Origin: Bacillota bacterium
GTDB taxonomy: Bacteria; Bacillota; Clostridia; Christensenellales; Aristaeellaceae
NCBI GenBank assembly: GCA_023460055.1
Contig: JAEWRJ010000194.1
Span: 1-16,063, forward strand
Reading direction: 5' to 3'
DNA: 16,063 nucleotides
In this document: in pieces, positions 5,874 through 13,488 of the stretch
Position numbering within the stretch: the first letter of the stretch is position 1
Layout: every line of letters begins with the position of its first letter
The notes under the pieces: generated by a model
The model's database searches: none
Told to the model about the DNA's origin: nothing
Seen by the model: only the letters and a program-made list of their open reading frames with translations
Made by a program: the position numbers and the translations under genes

Positions 5874-8126
5874 ATGAACAAGAAACGATGTGCGGCGATG
5901 GCGCCGCCGCTGCTGGCCCTGGTGGTCCTGGTGGTCCTGATTGGCGTCTACGGCACAGCCTGCGCGGCCGCGCCTGTTCATGAGGGTTTCCTCTCTCCCG
6001 CCGTCAGCGCGCAGGTGGTGGGGGATACCCTTTACGCGGTGAGCGAAGGCCGGATCATCGCCTTTGCGCAGCCGGAGCAAGCGCCTGAAACCGTACTCGA
6101 CCTATCCGGCGGCCAAGGCATTGAGAGCAGGGATTGGGAGGGGCTGCGGCTGGCAAGCGACGGGGCGGCGCTTTACCTGATCAATTCCGTTGACGGCAGG
6201 ATGTACGCCGTAGAGGGCGGCGCGCTCAGGCAGATCGTTCAGCTGGACTTCTCCGCTTTAGGCGAGCCGCACGAGGAGGGGGGCCGCCATGTCCTGCTCG
6301 ATTATCCTGTCCTGATGGGCGCAAGCCTGTACCTGCTCCATACGGATCTGAGCAGCTATGAGCGGGCGCTGTGGCGTTTCTCCCTGAAAAGCGGCAAGGG
6401 CGAGATGATTGATACGGACCAAAGCTATTTGACCGGCATCGCCCCCTACCGGCAGGAGCGGCTTCTGGCGGCCGACAGCGCCGCGGGCAGCCTGATCGTC
6501 CTTGAACCGGCGACCGGCGCGACGGTTTCCATCCTGGGCCCGATGCCCGGCCATGATGGCGGCGCGGCAGCCTACGATGAGGCGGGCGGGCAGATCTATT
6601 TCATCAGCGGCGCCAAGCTGATGCGCCCGGACAAGCGGGGGGCGCAGGCGCTTGCCGTCCTGCCGCTTGAGGGGGCAGTCAGCGTGAAGTATGCCGGAAT
6701 GTGGCAGGGGCTTTACACAGTGCTGGATGACGCCTCCCTGTACGCCTTCAGCACAAGCGCAGCCCCGATGCCGGCCCCCGCCGGCAAGGCCCTCACGATT
6801 TTGATCGAGCAGGGCTACTTTCCCGATCAGGACATACTGCGCAAGTACATGATCGCCCATCCCGATACCAGCATCGAAACACTCGGTGAAAGGGATGAGA
6901 ACGTGCTGGAACGCCTGATCACCGCGAACCTCTCCAGGGACGGGGCCGTTGATATATTCGTTATTTCCAGCAGCTGGATTGACAGCAAGGATCTGTTCAA
7001 GCGCGGCTATGCAGCCGCCTTGCAGTCCGAGACGCTGGAGGAGGATGTGCGGTCCATGTATCCGCAGGTTCAGGATTATCTATCGGAGGAGGGGGCGCTG
7101 CTGGCCTATCCGCTTTACATGTACCCCCTCTATTGGTCATACCGCCCCGAGCTGCTGAGCGAAACGGGCCTGGGACCTGTGCCCGAAACCTTTGACGAAT
7201 ATATCGATATGGCGCTGAGCTGGTATGAGCAATACGGTGACAGCAGCCCGGACTATACCTTTGATGGCAGCAAAACAGCGGCGCAGCAGCAGATCAGCAT
7301 CATCAGCAGGATGATCACACAGTATGTTCTCACGCACGCCTCACAGGAAGGACCGCTTGTCTTTAACACGCCTGTCTTCCATTCGGCTCTGGAAAAGCTC
7401 TCCGCCCTTTCGCGCTGGAAAGAGGCGTCCCCGCAAACGGCTGTCAGCGAGGAAGCGGTCTACGGGCGCAGCATCTTTGATCAGGATGCCATGTCCCCCT
7501 GGGGCAGACAAATCAATCCGGAGCATGAGGGGGAGGCATGCATCCTGCCGCCTGTCTTTGTGAAGGGGGAGCAGCCGGTGCTGGGGGCCGCCCTGGAATA
7601 CATGATCGTGAACCCCCACGGCCCCAACCGGGAGGAAGCCCTCAAGTTTCTGGAGTTTTTCATCGATAACAGGGATCTGGCTTCAAAATACATGCTTCAC
7701 CCGGCGTACAACGAACCGGTTGAGACAGACCGCTATCAATTTGCCGCGGAGAACTTTGCCGAGGATAGCGCGATGTATCAGCGCCGCATTGCGGATACAG
7801 AGGAATTGATCAAAAGGACGGCGGAATCCCAATCATCCGCCGAGTATCAGCAGCAGCTTTACGCGCTTCAGGACGCCCTGGCCCTGGCGGAGGCGAAGTT
7901 TGCGCAGGAAGAAAAGACGCGCTGGGTCTATACGGCGCCGGTCATTGAAGAATACCGCAGCCTGGCCCCCTATATCTCCCTTGAGCACAGGACGCTGCTC
8001 TACGCGATGATCGACCTGGACGCGGACCGCATCCTCTCAAAGTACTTTGAGGGCAGCGCCACGATAGACCAGGTACTCAGTGAGCTGGACCGAAGGGTCG
8101 CCATGATGTATTATGAAGGACAATAG
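5874..8126 (+). CDS. Secreted beta-propeller / extracellular solute-binding fusion protein
   Basis: A 750-residue exported protein. The signal segment is 1-33; a Cys at about 30 is preceded by GTA, a poor lipobox, so lipid anchoring is uncertain. Residues about 45-300 show repeated propeller-like units (GDTLYAVSEGRIIAF, AALYLINSVDGRMYAV, QIYFISGAKLM, GLYTVLDDASLYAF). From about 305 to the end it resembles family 1 solute-binding proteins of sugar importers (KALTILIEQGYFPDQ, the hinge-like GALLAYPLYMYPLYWSY, GPVPETFDEYIDMA, and a terminal helix SATIDQVLSELDRRV). A helical, probably coiled-coil insertion lies at about 640-690. Ordinary binding proteins are about 400-450 residues, so the N-terminal propeller is an added domain. 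The ATG at 5874 has AAGGAG 8 bases before it. Two matching permeases follow at once, so it likely delivers a ligand to them; the ligand is unknown. Confidence 0.85.
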   Translation: MNKKRCAAMAPPLLALVVLVVLIGVYGTACAAAPVHEGFLSPAVSAQVVGDTLYAVSEGRIIAFAQPEQAPETVLDLSGGQGIESRDWEGLRLASDGAALYLINSVDGRMYAVEGGALRQIVQLDFSALGEPHEEGGRHVLLDYPVLMGASLYLLHTDLSSYERALWRFSLKSGKGEMIDTDQSYLTGIAPYRQERLLAADSAAGSLIVLEPATGATVSILGPMPGHDGGAAAYDEAGGQIYFISGAKLMRPDKRGAQALAVLPLEGAVSVKYAGMWQGLYTVLDDASLYAFSTSAAPMPAPAGKALTILIEQGYFPDQDILRKYMIAHPDTSIETLGERDENVLERLITANLSRDGAVDIFVISSSWIDSKDLFKRGYAAALQSETLEEDVRSMYPQVQDYLSEEGALLAYPLYMYPLYWSYRPELLSETGLGPVPETFDEYIDMALSWYEQYGDSSPDYTFDGSKTAAQQQISIISRMITQYVLTHASQEGPLVFNTPVFHSALEKLSALSRWKEASPQTAVSEEAVYGRSIFDQDAMSPWGRQINPEHEGEACILPPVFVKGEQPVLGAALEYMIVNPHGPNREEALKFLEFFIDNRDLASKYMLHPAYNEPVETDRYQFAAENFAEDSAMYQRRIADTEELIKRTAESQSSAEYQQQLYALQDALALAEAKFAQEEKTRWVYTAPVIEEYRSLAPYISLEHRTLLYAMIDLDADRILSKYFEGSATIDQVLSELDRRVAMMYYEGQ

Positions 8127-8137
8127 GGCTTGAACAA

Positions 8138-9025
8138 ATGCAAACACCGATATGGAACGGCCGAAGGGAAAAAAGCGCGCTGATGCTGTTTTTGCTGCCC
8201 GGCCTTCTGGGCACGCTGGTATTTTTCCTGATCCCCTTTCTGGGCGGGATCTACTTTTCCCTGACAGACGGCAGCGCGCCGGCCAGGTTTATCGGGTTTG
8301 CCAATTACACCGCCGTGTGGGGCAACAGTATGTTTCAGCTGGGGCTCAAAAACTCCCTTACGCTGTCTCTGCTGTGCGCCCCCGCGGTGTGGGTGATGGG
8401 TTTCTTTATCGCGGCCCTGCTCGCGGGGCTTAAAAGCGGGGCGAACACGCTGCGCAACAGCATGCTGCTGCCCTATATGATGCCATCCTCCGCCGTCATA
8501 TTGATCTGGCTTTTGCTGTTTGATTACGGCGGCCCGCTCAACCGCGTGCTTAACAGCCTTGGGCTGGGGCGGGTCAACTTCCTGTTTGGCGGGGCGATGC
8601 GCCTTCCCGTCGTCCTGCTGTTTATATGGAAAAACCTGGGCTTGGCCGTTCTCATCTACCTCAGCGCCATGCAGGCCGTGCCGGAGGCCCTGTATGAGTA
8701 TGCCCGGCTGGAGGGCGCCGGGTTTTTTCGGCAGTGCTTCAGCATTACCCTGCCCTATATACTGCCCACGGCATTTCTGGTCCTCATCCTCCAATGGGTG
8801 AACGCCTTCAAGATATTCAAGGAGGTCTACTTCATCGGCGGCGCTTACCCGGAGCTTGAGGTGTATACGCTTCAAAACTATATCAACAACATGTACGGCA
8901 AGCTCAATTATCAAAACGTGACCACCGCCGCCTATTCCTTCGCCGTCATCGTGTTCGCCTTCTTCGGCCTGCTGTACGCCATAGAGCGGAAAGCGGCAGG
9001 CGCGGCGGAAGGGGACGCCGCATGA
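8138..9025 (+). CDS. Sugar-type ABC importer permease, MalF/UgpA-like
   Basis: A 295-residue inner-membrane protein with six predicted helices (about 14-41, 68-97, 106-128, 155-178, 206-225, 263-283). It has the binding-protein-dependent transport EAA loop EALYEYARLEGAGFFRQCF followed by SITLPYILP (183-210), which docks an ATP-binding subunit. N-terminal ALMLFLLPGLLGTLVFFLIP is typical of the UgpA/LacF group. It starts 11 bases after the solute-binding gene; the ribosome site is weak (ATAGGG about 10 bases upstream), suggesting translation coupled to the gene before. It overlaps the next permease by 4 bases (ATGA). It would form the channel with that partner. No ATPase gene is present in the window. 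Confidence 0.93.
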   Translation: MQTPIWNGRREKSALMLFLLPGLLGTLVFFLIPFLGGIYFSLTDGSAPARFIGFANYTAVWGNSMFQLGLKNSLTLSLLCAPAVWVMGFFIAALLAGLKSGANTLRNSMLLPYMMPSSAVILIWLLLFDYGGPLNRVLNSLGLGRVNFLFGGAMRLPVVLLFIWKNLGLAVLIYLSAMQAVPEALYEYARLEGAGFFRQCFSITLPYILPTAFLVLILQWVNAFKIFKEVYFIGGAYPELEVYTLQNYINNMYGKLNYQNVTTAAYSFAVIVFAFFGLLYAIERKAAGAAEGDAA

Positions 9026-9900
9026 AAGCAAAGACGCTTCGTGTCAAGCGCGCCGGGCGCCCCCGCCCGCTGACCCATGTCATGCTGTTCCTCCTGGGGG
9101 CGCTTTTATTGCTGCCTGTGATCCTCACCTTTTTATACTCCTTTTTCTCCCCCGCTGAAATAGCGGAGCATCTGTCCGGCCGCGGCGCTTTGGATCAAGC
9201 AAAGTGGATGCAGGTTTTGCTGGTCCCCCGCATGGCGTCCCTCAGCCAGTACTATCAGGTGATGCTTGGGGATACGGGGATACTGCAGCGCTTTGTGCTG
9301 TCTGTCTTTTATACCTTCTGCGTGCTTTTTGGGCAGGCGCTGATCATCCCCGCGATGGCCTACGCGCTGAGCTCGTTTCGCTTCAAGGGGCGCGATGCCA
9401 TTTTCCTTCTGCTGATCCTGCTGATGCTATTGCCCTTTCAGGTGACCATGGCCCCCAATGTGCTGATGCTGCGGACGATGAATCTGCTCAACACAGTCTG
9501 GGCGGTCATCCTGCCGATGTGGTTTATGCCCTTTTATGTCTTTTTGCTGCGCCAGTACATGACCGGCATCTCCCGCGAACTGTACGAGGCCGGGCAGTTA
9601 GATGGGACGGGGGCTGTTCATTGCTTTTTTCATATCACTCTGCCGCTGTGCAAACCGGTCATCGGGGCCGCAGCCGCCCTCTCCTTCGCGGATGTGTGGA
9701 ACATGGTGGAGCAGCCCATGACATTTTTGAGCAGTCGGGATGATCTGCAGCCCCTGAGCACCGTGTTCAACCGGCTGATCTCGGCACCCCAGGGCATAGA
9801 GTTCGCCGGAGCCGCAATCTATATCCTGCCCGCACTGTTTGTCTATCTGTTCTTTCTGGAGGATGTCGTGTCCGGTATCCAACTGACAGAGCTGAAATAA
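9022..9900 (+). CDS. Sugar-type ABC importer permease, MalG/UgpE-like
   Basis: A 292-residue membrane protein with an N-terminal helix at about 19-42, a run of further helices, and the EAA loop ELYEAGQLDGTGAVHCFFHI followed by TLPLCKP (186-212). The late segment SFADVWNMVEQPMTFLSS matches the family position of xFxxxWNxxxxPLxxL. It pairs with the MalF-like protein to form the importer channel. The start ATG is inside the ATGA overlap with the preceding gene, and GAAGGGG lies 7 bases upstream. Importers of this class in Bacillota often borrow a shared ATPase (MsmX type) encoded elsewhere, which would explain the missing subunit. Confidence 0.93.
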   Translation: MKAKTLRVKRAGRPRPLTHVMLFLLGALLLLPVILTFLYSFFSPAEIAEHLSGRGALDQAKWMQVLLVPRMASLSQYYQVMLGDTGILQRFVLSVFYTFCVLFGQALIIPAMAYALSSFRFKGRDAIFLLLILLMLLPFQVTMAPNVLMLRTMNLLNTVWAVILPMWFMPFYVFLLRQYMTGISRELYEAGQLDGTGAVHCFFHITLPLCKPVIGAAAALSFADVWNMVEQPMTFLSSRDDLQPLSTVFNRLISAPQGIEFAGAAIYILPALFVYLFFLEDVVSGIQLTELK

Positions 9901-9917
9901 GAAAGAGAGAAAACGCG

Positions 9918-11240
9918 ATGAAAACCAGACAGTTCGCCTGGAGAGCCTTGGTGATCTTGCTTGCCGCCGTTGGGCTGAGCCTGTATTTTTCCGGCACCGT
10001 CAGAACCATCCTGACCCCCAAGGTGCAGTTCACCTCGGCAAAAAAAGGAAGGCTGACCGATACCATCATCGCGCCCTGCAAGCTGATCTATACAGACCCC
10101 GAGGAGTTCCGTTACCGGGCACCCGAGGGGGTCAGGGTGGACCGGGTATATGTACGGCCCGGCGATTGGGTCAATAAGGGGGAGAGCCTGTTCTCACTGA
10201 AATTTATCAACGAAGAAGAAATCGAAAAGCAACTCAGGCGCGCCGTAGACGAGGCCTTGCTTGATAAACTGGCGTTTGAGCGAAGCCATACAGACATCCG
10301 TTTGAGCGAAAAGGAGGAAAAATACGCGGCGGCATACAATGCCCTGGAAGAAGCCGCCCTCAGCGAGCACAGCGCGCGGTTCGCCGCCCAAAGGCTGCTC
10401 CCCGGGGACACTGCGTTATTTGGCGAAGGCTATTCGGCATCATGGAACGAGGCTGTGATAGACGCGGTCAATCGTTGGCGAGGAGAATCCGCCAAACAAA
10501 GCGAAGCCGAGCAGGCCTTCGCCCAGGTATCCGGCCTGCGGATCAAAAGCGCCGCGAAAGATTATATCGCGCAAAGGCAGTCTATCCAAAACAGCTTGAA
10601 CGCGGCAGAAGAAGCTCTAACCACGTTCTACGCTCAGCAGGAAGCGATGAGGGAGATAAAAACGCCTCATCCGGGCTATATAGCCGCCGTTCACAAGAAA
10701 GCCTTTGAAATCTACGATGGTACGCAGGCCTTGTGCACCATCACCGGGGAGACGGGCGAGCTTCTGCTGGAAGCGGATATCACGGGAACGAAGAAAACCA
10801 TCCCCGAGGAAACACCGGTCAGTCTGGAAACCGATTTCGGCGTATTCCAAAGCACTGTACAAAGCACAGGATTTAACGCAAACGGTGCGAAGTGCGCCTA
10901 TATCGTGCCGCCCAAAGAGCTGCTGGATGCCCTTCCCCTGAGCGTTTTGCAAAACGCTCAGATGAAAGCGACCATCGTATCGCAAACGGCTGACTCCTAT
11001 ACACTGCTGCCCGTCAGCGCCATCCACGGTTCAGAAGGTAATCGCTATGTATTCATCGCGGAGGATGTTCAAAACGCCCTTGGCAGCGTTCAAACGAAGG
11101 TGAAAAAGTTCAGCGTGTCCGTCATTGATGAAGCGGACGGCATGGCCGCTGTGAAGGAAGACCTGGGCCGCTCGCGCGTCGTTTACATGGAGGACAGGGA
11201 GCTCAGCGACGGTTCCGCCGTCATGAGATATATAAAATGA
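9918..11240 (+). CDS. HlyD/MacA-like membrane fusion (adaptor) protein
   Basis: A 440-residue protein with one N-terminal membrane helix (about 9-30) and the rest outside the cytoplasm. It shows a split biotinyl/lipoyl-like domain: the first half RAPEGVRVDRVYVRPGDWVN (67-86) and the second half IKTPHPGYIAAVHKKA (247-262). These flank a long helical region (about 98-235) expected to form a coiled-coil hairpin. A beta-barrel/membrane-proximal part follows, with LLPVSAIHGSEGNRYVFI (363-380). In Gram-positives such adaptors pair with MacB-type permeases in peptide or lipid export (for example YknX with YknYZ). It starts 17 bases after the importer permease and overlaps the MacB-like gene by 4 bases, so the two are translationally linked. 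The ribosome site is only a weak AGAGAG-rich stretch. Confidence 0.85.
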   Translation: MKTRQFAWRALVILLAAVGLSLYFSGTVRTILTPKVQFTSAKKGRLTDTIIAPCKLIYTDPEEFRYRAPEGVRVDRVYVRPGDWVNKGESLFSLKFINEEEIEKQLRRAVDEALLDKLAFERSHTDIRLSEKEEKYAAAYNALEEAALSEHSARFAAQRLLPGDTALFGEGYSASWNEAVIDAVNRWRGESAKQSEAEQAFAQVSGLRIKSAAKDYIAQRQSIQNSLNAAEEALTTFYAQQEAMREIKTPHPGYIAAVHKKAFEIYDGTQALCTITGETGELLLEADITGTKKTIPEETPVSLETDFGVFQSTVQSTGFNANGAKCAYIVPPKELLDALPLSVLQNAQMKATIVSQTADSYTLLPVSAIHGSEGNRYVFIAEDVQNALGSVQTKVKKFSVSVIDEADGMAAVKEDLGRSRVVYMEDRELSDGSAVMRYIK

Positions 11241-12376
11241 GATCAAGAAAACGACCTTTCTTCGCGTATTTTCTTCTCTTTTTATCCATCCTGTTCGTTT
11301 GCCTTGGCCAGTGGGGATTGGCGGGGCAAAAGGATCTGCTTGAATACGCAGCGCCCTACCATGCCCCTCAGGCGGATCCTGAGGGAAACAGGGAGGAGCT
11401 TCCGCTTGTTGAGCTCCTGCGCTCGCTTCGCGATCAGCTGCCGGAAGCTTCCTTGGCCGCGTCTATCGTCAAGCGTGACGGGCAGGCGCAATCCACGGCC
11501 GGGCGCGAGGCCGATTGCTCCATACAGGGGATAACGGAGGGATGGTTTGACCTGTACCACCGCGCTTTATTGACCGGCCGTTTATTTGGACAAGAGGAGC
11601 TCAACAGCACAAAACGGGTAGCCGTGGTGGATGCCGGCCTCGCGTTTACGCTATGGGGCAGCGGCGAGGCAGTCGGCCATACCCTGGTGCTTTTCAATGA
11701 AGAATTTCAGGTGATCGGCGTAGTGCGGCAGCAAAGCAACCTGCCTATGCCCACCAATGGGCAAGGGGTATACATCCCTCTGCCCGCCGCTGTTCGCGCC
11801 GGCATGGAGGCGGACATGCAACTGATCAGCGTGAGCGGCGCCTCGCTGAGCTTCTTTGAAGGCTATGTAAAGTCCGCGCTTCCCTCAGGCCGGGTATACA
11901 ACCTGCAAAAGGAGCGCATGCGCGCCGGGCTTGCGCTGAGATACCTGTTTGTCTTTCTTTTGCTGATCCTGCTGCCGAAGGCTCTTTCACGGGCGAATGT
12001 TTTCAGCCGCCGCTGCCTGAATAAATGGAAAGAAAAATACAGCCATCTGTACCCGGGGCAAATGATCCTTCCTACCCTGCTGATGATAGGGCAATGGCTG
12101 ATGGTGTACGGTGTGTGCCTTGCTCTTGTCTATCTGGCGCTGCGGGTCGCCATAGCGCCCGCTTATGTATTGACCGAGTGGATGCCCGAAGACCCCTCCC
12201 GCCTGTCCAGCTACGGAAACATGCTGCGCCACGCGCTGGATCAGCGGACGGCGCTGATCTTCACCATTCCCCAAAGCGTACACTATATCAGATATTGCGG
12301 CTTTTTTATAAAAGCCGGGGCCTTTTTATCGCTCATCGCCATGGCTCTGCCTAAAAGATCCCAAGCCCGCCCCTGA
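11237..12376 (+). CDS. MacB/FtsX-topology ABC exporter permease-like protein
   Basis: A 379-residue membrane protein with one helix at 9-27, a large outside domain (about 30-228), then helices at about 231-247, 277-305 and 353-373: the four-helix MacB arrangement. The outside domain contains the MacB periplasmic core signature KRVAVVDAGLAFTLWGSGEA (126-145) followed by VGHTL and FQVIGVVRQ, where VAVVDxxLAxxLxGxxxxVGxxxxxxxxxFxVIGVV is typical. The N-terminal nucleotide-binding domain of true MacB is absent, as usual in Bacillota, but no separate ATPase follows. The start lies in an ATGA overlap with the adaptor gene and lacks its own clear ribosome site. It is probably a type VII-style mechanotransmission permease partner of the adaptor; the assignment rests on topology and the core motif. 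Confidence 0.78.
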   Translation: MRSRKRPFFAYFLLFLSILFVCLGQWGLAGQKDLLEYAAPYHAPQADPEGNREELPLVELLRSLRDQLPEASLAASIVKRDGQAQSTAGREADCSIQGITEGWFDLYHRALLTGRLFGQEELNSTKRVAVVDAGLAFTLWGSGEAVGHTLVLFNEEFQVIGVVRQQSNLPMPTNGQGVYIPLPAAVRAGMEADMQLISVSGASLSFFEGYVKSALPSGRVYNLQKERMRAGLALRYLFVFLLLILLPKALSRANVFSRRCLNKWKEKYSHLYPGQMILPTLLMIGQWLMVYGVCLALVYLALRVAIAPAYVLTEWMPEDPSRLSSYGNMLRHALDQRTALIFTIPQSVHYIRYCGFFIKAGAFLSLIAMALPKRSQARP

Positions 12377-12400
12377 CCTTGTTTTGAAGACCGACTCCCT

Positions 12401-12429
12401 TTGACACCCCTCCCCTTTCATGCTATCTT
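12401..12429 (+). promoter_or_regulatory. SigA promoter of the asparaginase gene
   Basis: TTGACA (12401-12406), 17-base spacer, TATCTT (12424-12429) with TGC just before the -10, i.e. an extended -10. Transcription is predicted to start near 12436, about 30 bases before the ATG. This makes asparaginase a unit independent of the transporter block. Confidence 0.8.
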
Positions 12430-12446
12430 CATTCGGAAGATAGCAT
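12420..12446. promoter_or_regulatory. Perfect dyad over the asparaginase -10 box, operator candidate
   Basis: ATGCTATCTTC (12420-12430) and GAAGATAGCAT (12436-12446) are a perfect 11-base inverted repeat around a 5-base centre. The left arm contains the whole -10 box and the right arm begins at the expected start of transcription. Because the left arm would not be transcribed, it should act as a DNA binding site for a dimeric repressor rather than as an mRNA hairpin. The regulator is not identified. Confidence 0.65.
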
Positions 12447-12464
12447 GACTTAAAGGAGGCGCTT

Positions 12465-13457
12465 ATGCCGCCCAGAATCACCCTGCTGGCCACAGGAGGC
12501 ACCATCGCCAGCCTGCAGACCCTCTCCGGCCTTGCCCCCGCGATGCGGGCGGAGGATCTGCTGGCCGCCTGCCCCAAACTGAGGGAACTTGCCGATATCA
12601 CGGCAAGGGATGTGTTCTCGCTGGATTCCAGCAATATCCAGCCGGAGGAATGGCAGGAACTGGCGCAGGCCATCCGGGAGGCCGCGGCGGGCTGCGAAGG
12701 CATCGTCATCACCCACGGCACCGACACCATGGCCTACACGGCTTCCGCCCTCAGCTTCATGCTGCAGGGGCTGGGCGTGCCGGTGGTGCTGACAGGCAGC
12801 CAGCTGCCCCTGTGGCACCCCCACTCAGACGCGCCCGGCAACCTGACGGAGGCCTTCGCGGCAGCGGCAAGCGCTCCGCCCGGCGTGTACATCTGCTTCC
12901 ATCACAAGCTGATCTACGGAACCCGCGCGGTGAAGATGCGCACGCTTGGCTTTGACGCATTCGACAGCATCAACGCCCCCGCCGTCGCCTACTTTGACGC
13001 GGAGGGGCTGCACATGTCCGCCGCCGGGCATCCATCCTCAGTGCGCGCCATCCCGCCGAAAGAAAATCTGAGCATCGATCCCCGTGTATTTCTGCTGAAG
13101 CTGGCGCCGGGCACCGACCCGGAGATATTCAATCACATCCTGCGCGCGGACTACCAGGGCCTGGTGATTGAGGCCTTCGGCCTGGGCGGGCTGCACTATA
13201 TACGCCGCAACCTCCTGGAAAGCCTGGAGGCGCTGAGCGATCACGGCATCCTTACCTTCGTGACGACGCAATGTTTGTATGAAAAGGCCGACTTCTCCAT
13301 CTACGAAGTCGGCCGCAAGGTACTCAAATCAAGCATCTGGGGCGCGCACGACATGACCACGGAGGCCGCCCTCACCAAGCTGATGTGGGTGCTGGGCGAT
13401 AAGGAGAAGCGTCTCCCCCTGATCACGTCCTGCCTGGCGCACGAGATGCTGCAGTAA
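12465..13457 (+). CDS. ansA: L-asparaginase, type I (cytosolic)
   Basis: Hydrolyses asparagine to aspartate and ammonia. The 330-residue protein has no signal peptide. It has the N-terminal signature LLATGGTIAS with the nucleophile Thr13, substrate residues in DSSN (54-57), the second catalytic triad segment HGTDTM (84-89: Thr86, Asp87) and Lys157 in RAVKMRT. LTGSQLPL (109-116) and DAPGNL (122-127) are also family-typical. The length matches E. coli AsnA-I (about 338). The ATG follows AAGGAGG at 5 bases. Transcription begins at its own promoter with an overlapping dyad and probably ends at the hairpin inside the convergent ydcF-like gene. Local asparagine use for nitrogen is the simple reading; no linked aspartase or transporter is present. 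Confidence 0.95.
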   Translation: MPPRITLLATGGTIASLQTLSGLAPAMRAEDLLAACPKLRELADITARDVFSLDSSNIQPEEWQELAQAIREAAAGCEGIVITHGTDTMAYTASALSFMLQGLGVPVVLTGSQLPLWHPHSDAPGNLTEAFAAAASAPPGVYICFHHKLIYGTRAVKMRTLGFDAFDSINAPAVAYFDAEGLHMSAAGHPSSVRAIPPKENLSIDPRVFLLKLAPGTDPEIFNHILRADYQGLVIEAFGLGGLHYIRRNLLESLEALSDHGILTFVTTQCLYEKADFSIYEVGRKVLKSSIWGAHDMTTEAALTKLMWVLGDKEKRLPLITSCLAHEMLQ

Positions 13458-13474
13458 GCGGACGGACCGTCCGC
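13458..13474 (+). other. GC-rich hairpin just after the asparaginase stop
   Basis: GCGGACG (13458-13464) pairs perfectly with CGTCCGC (13468-13474) around a 3-base loop, starting at the first base after the TAA. No T tract follows, so it is more likely a stabilising or processing hairpin than the terminator. Confidence 0.5.
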
Positions 13475-13488
13475 GCGGGCGGGCAGCC

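Noticed and set aside
8111..9031. 306-codon minus-strand open frame opposite the MalF-like permease
   Set aside because: Antisense shadow of a gene with an intact EAA motif and operon overlaps; its translation is rich in Gln, His and Arg with no domain.
12377..12400. Terminator after the MacB-like gene
   Set aside because: No stem followed by a T tract is visible between the stop and the asparaginase promoter, so the 3' end of the block is undefined.
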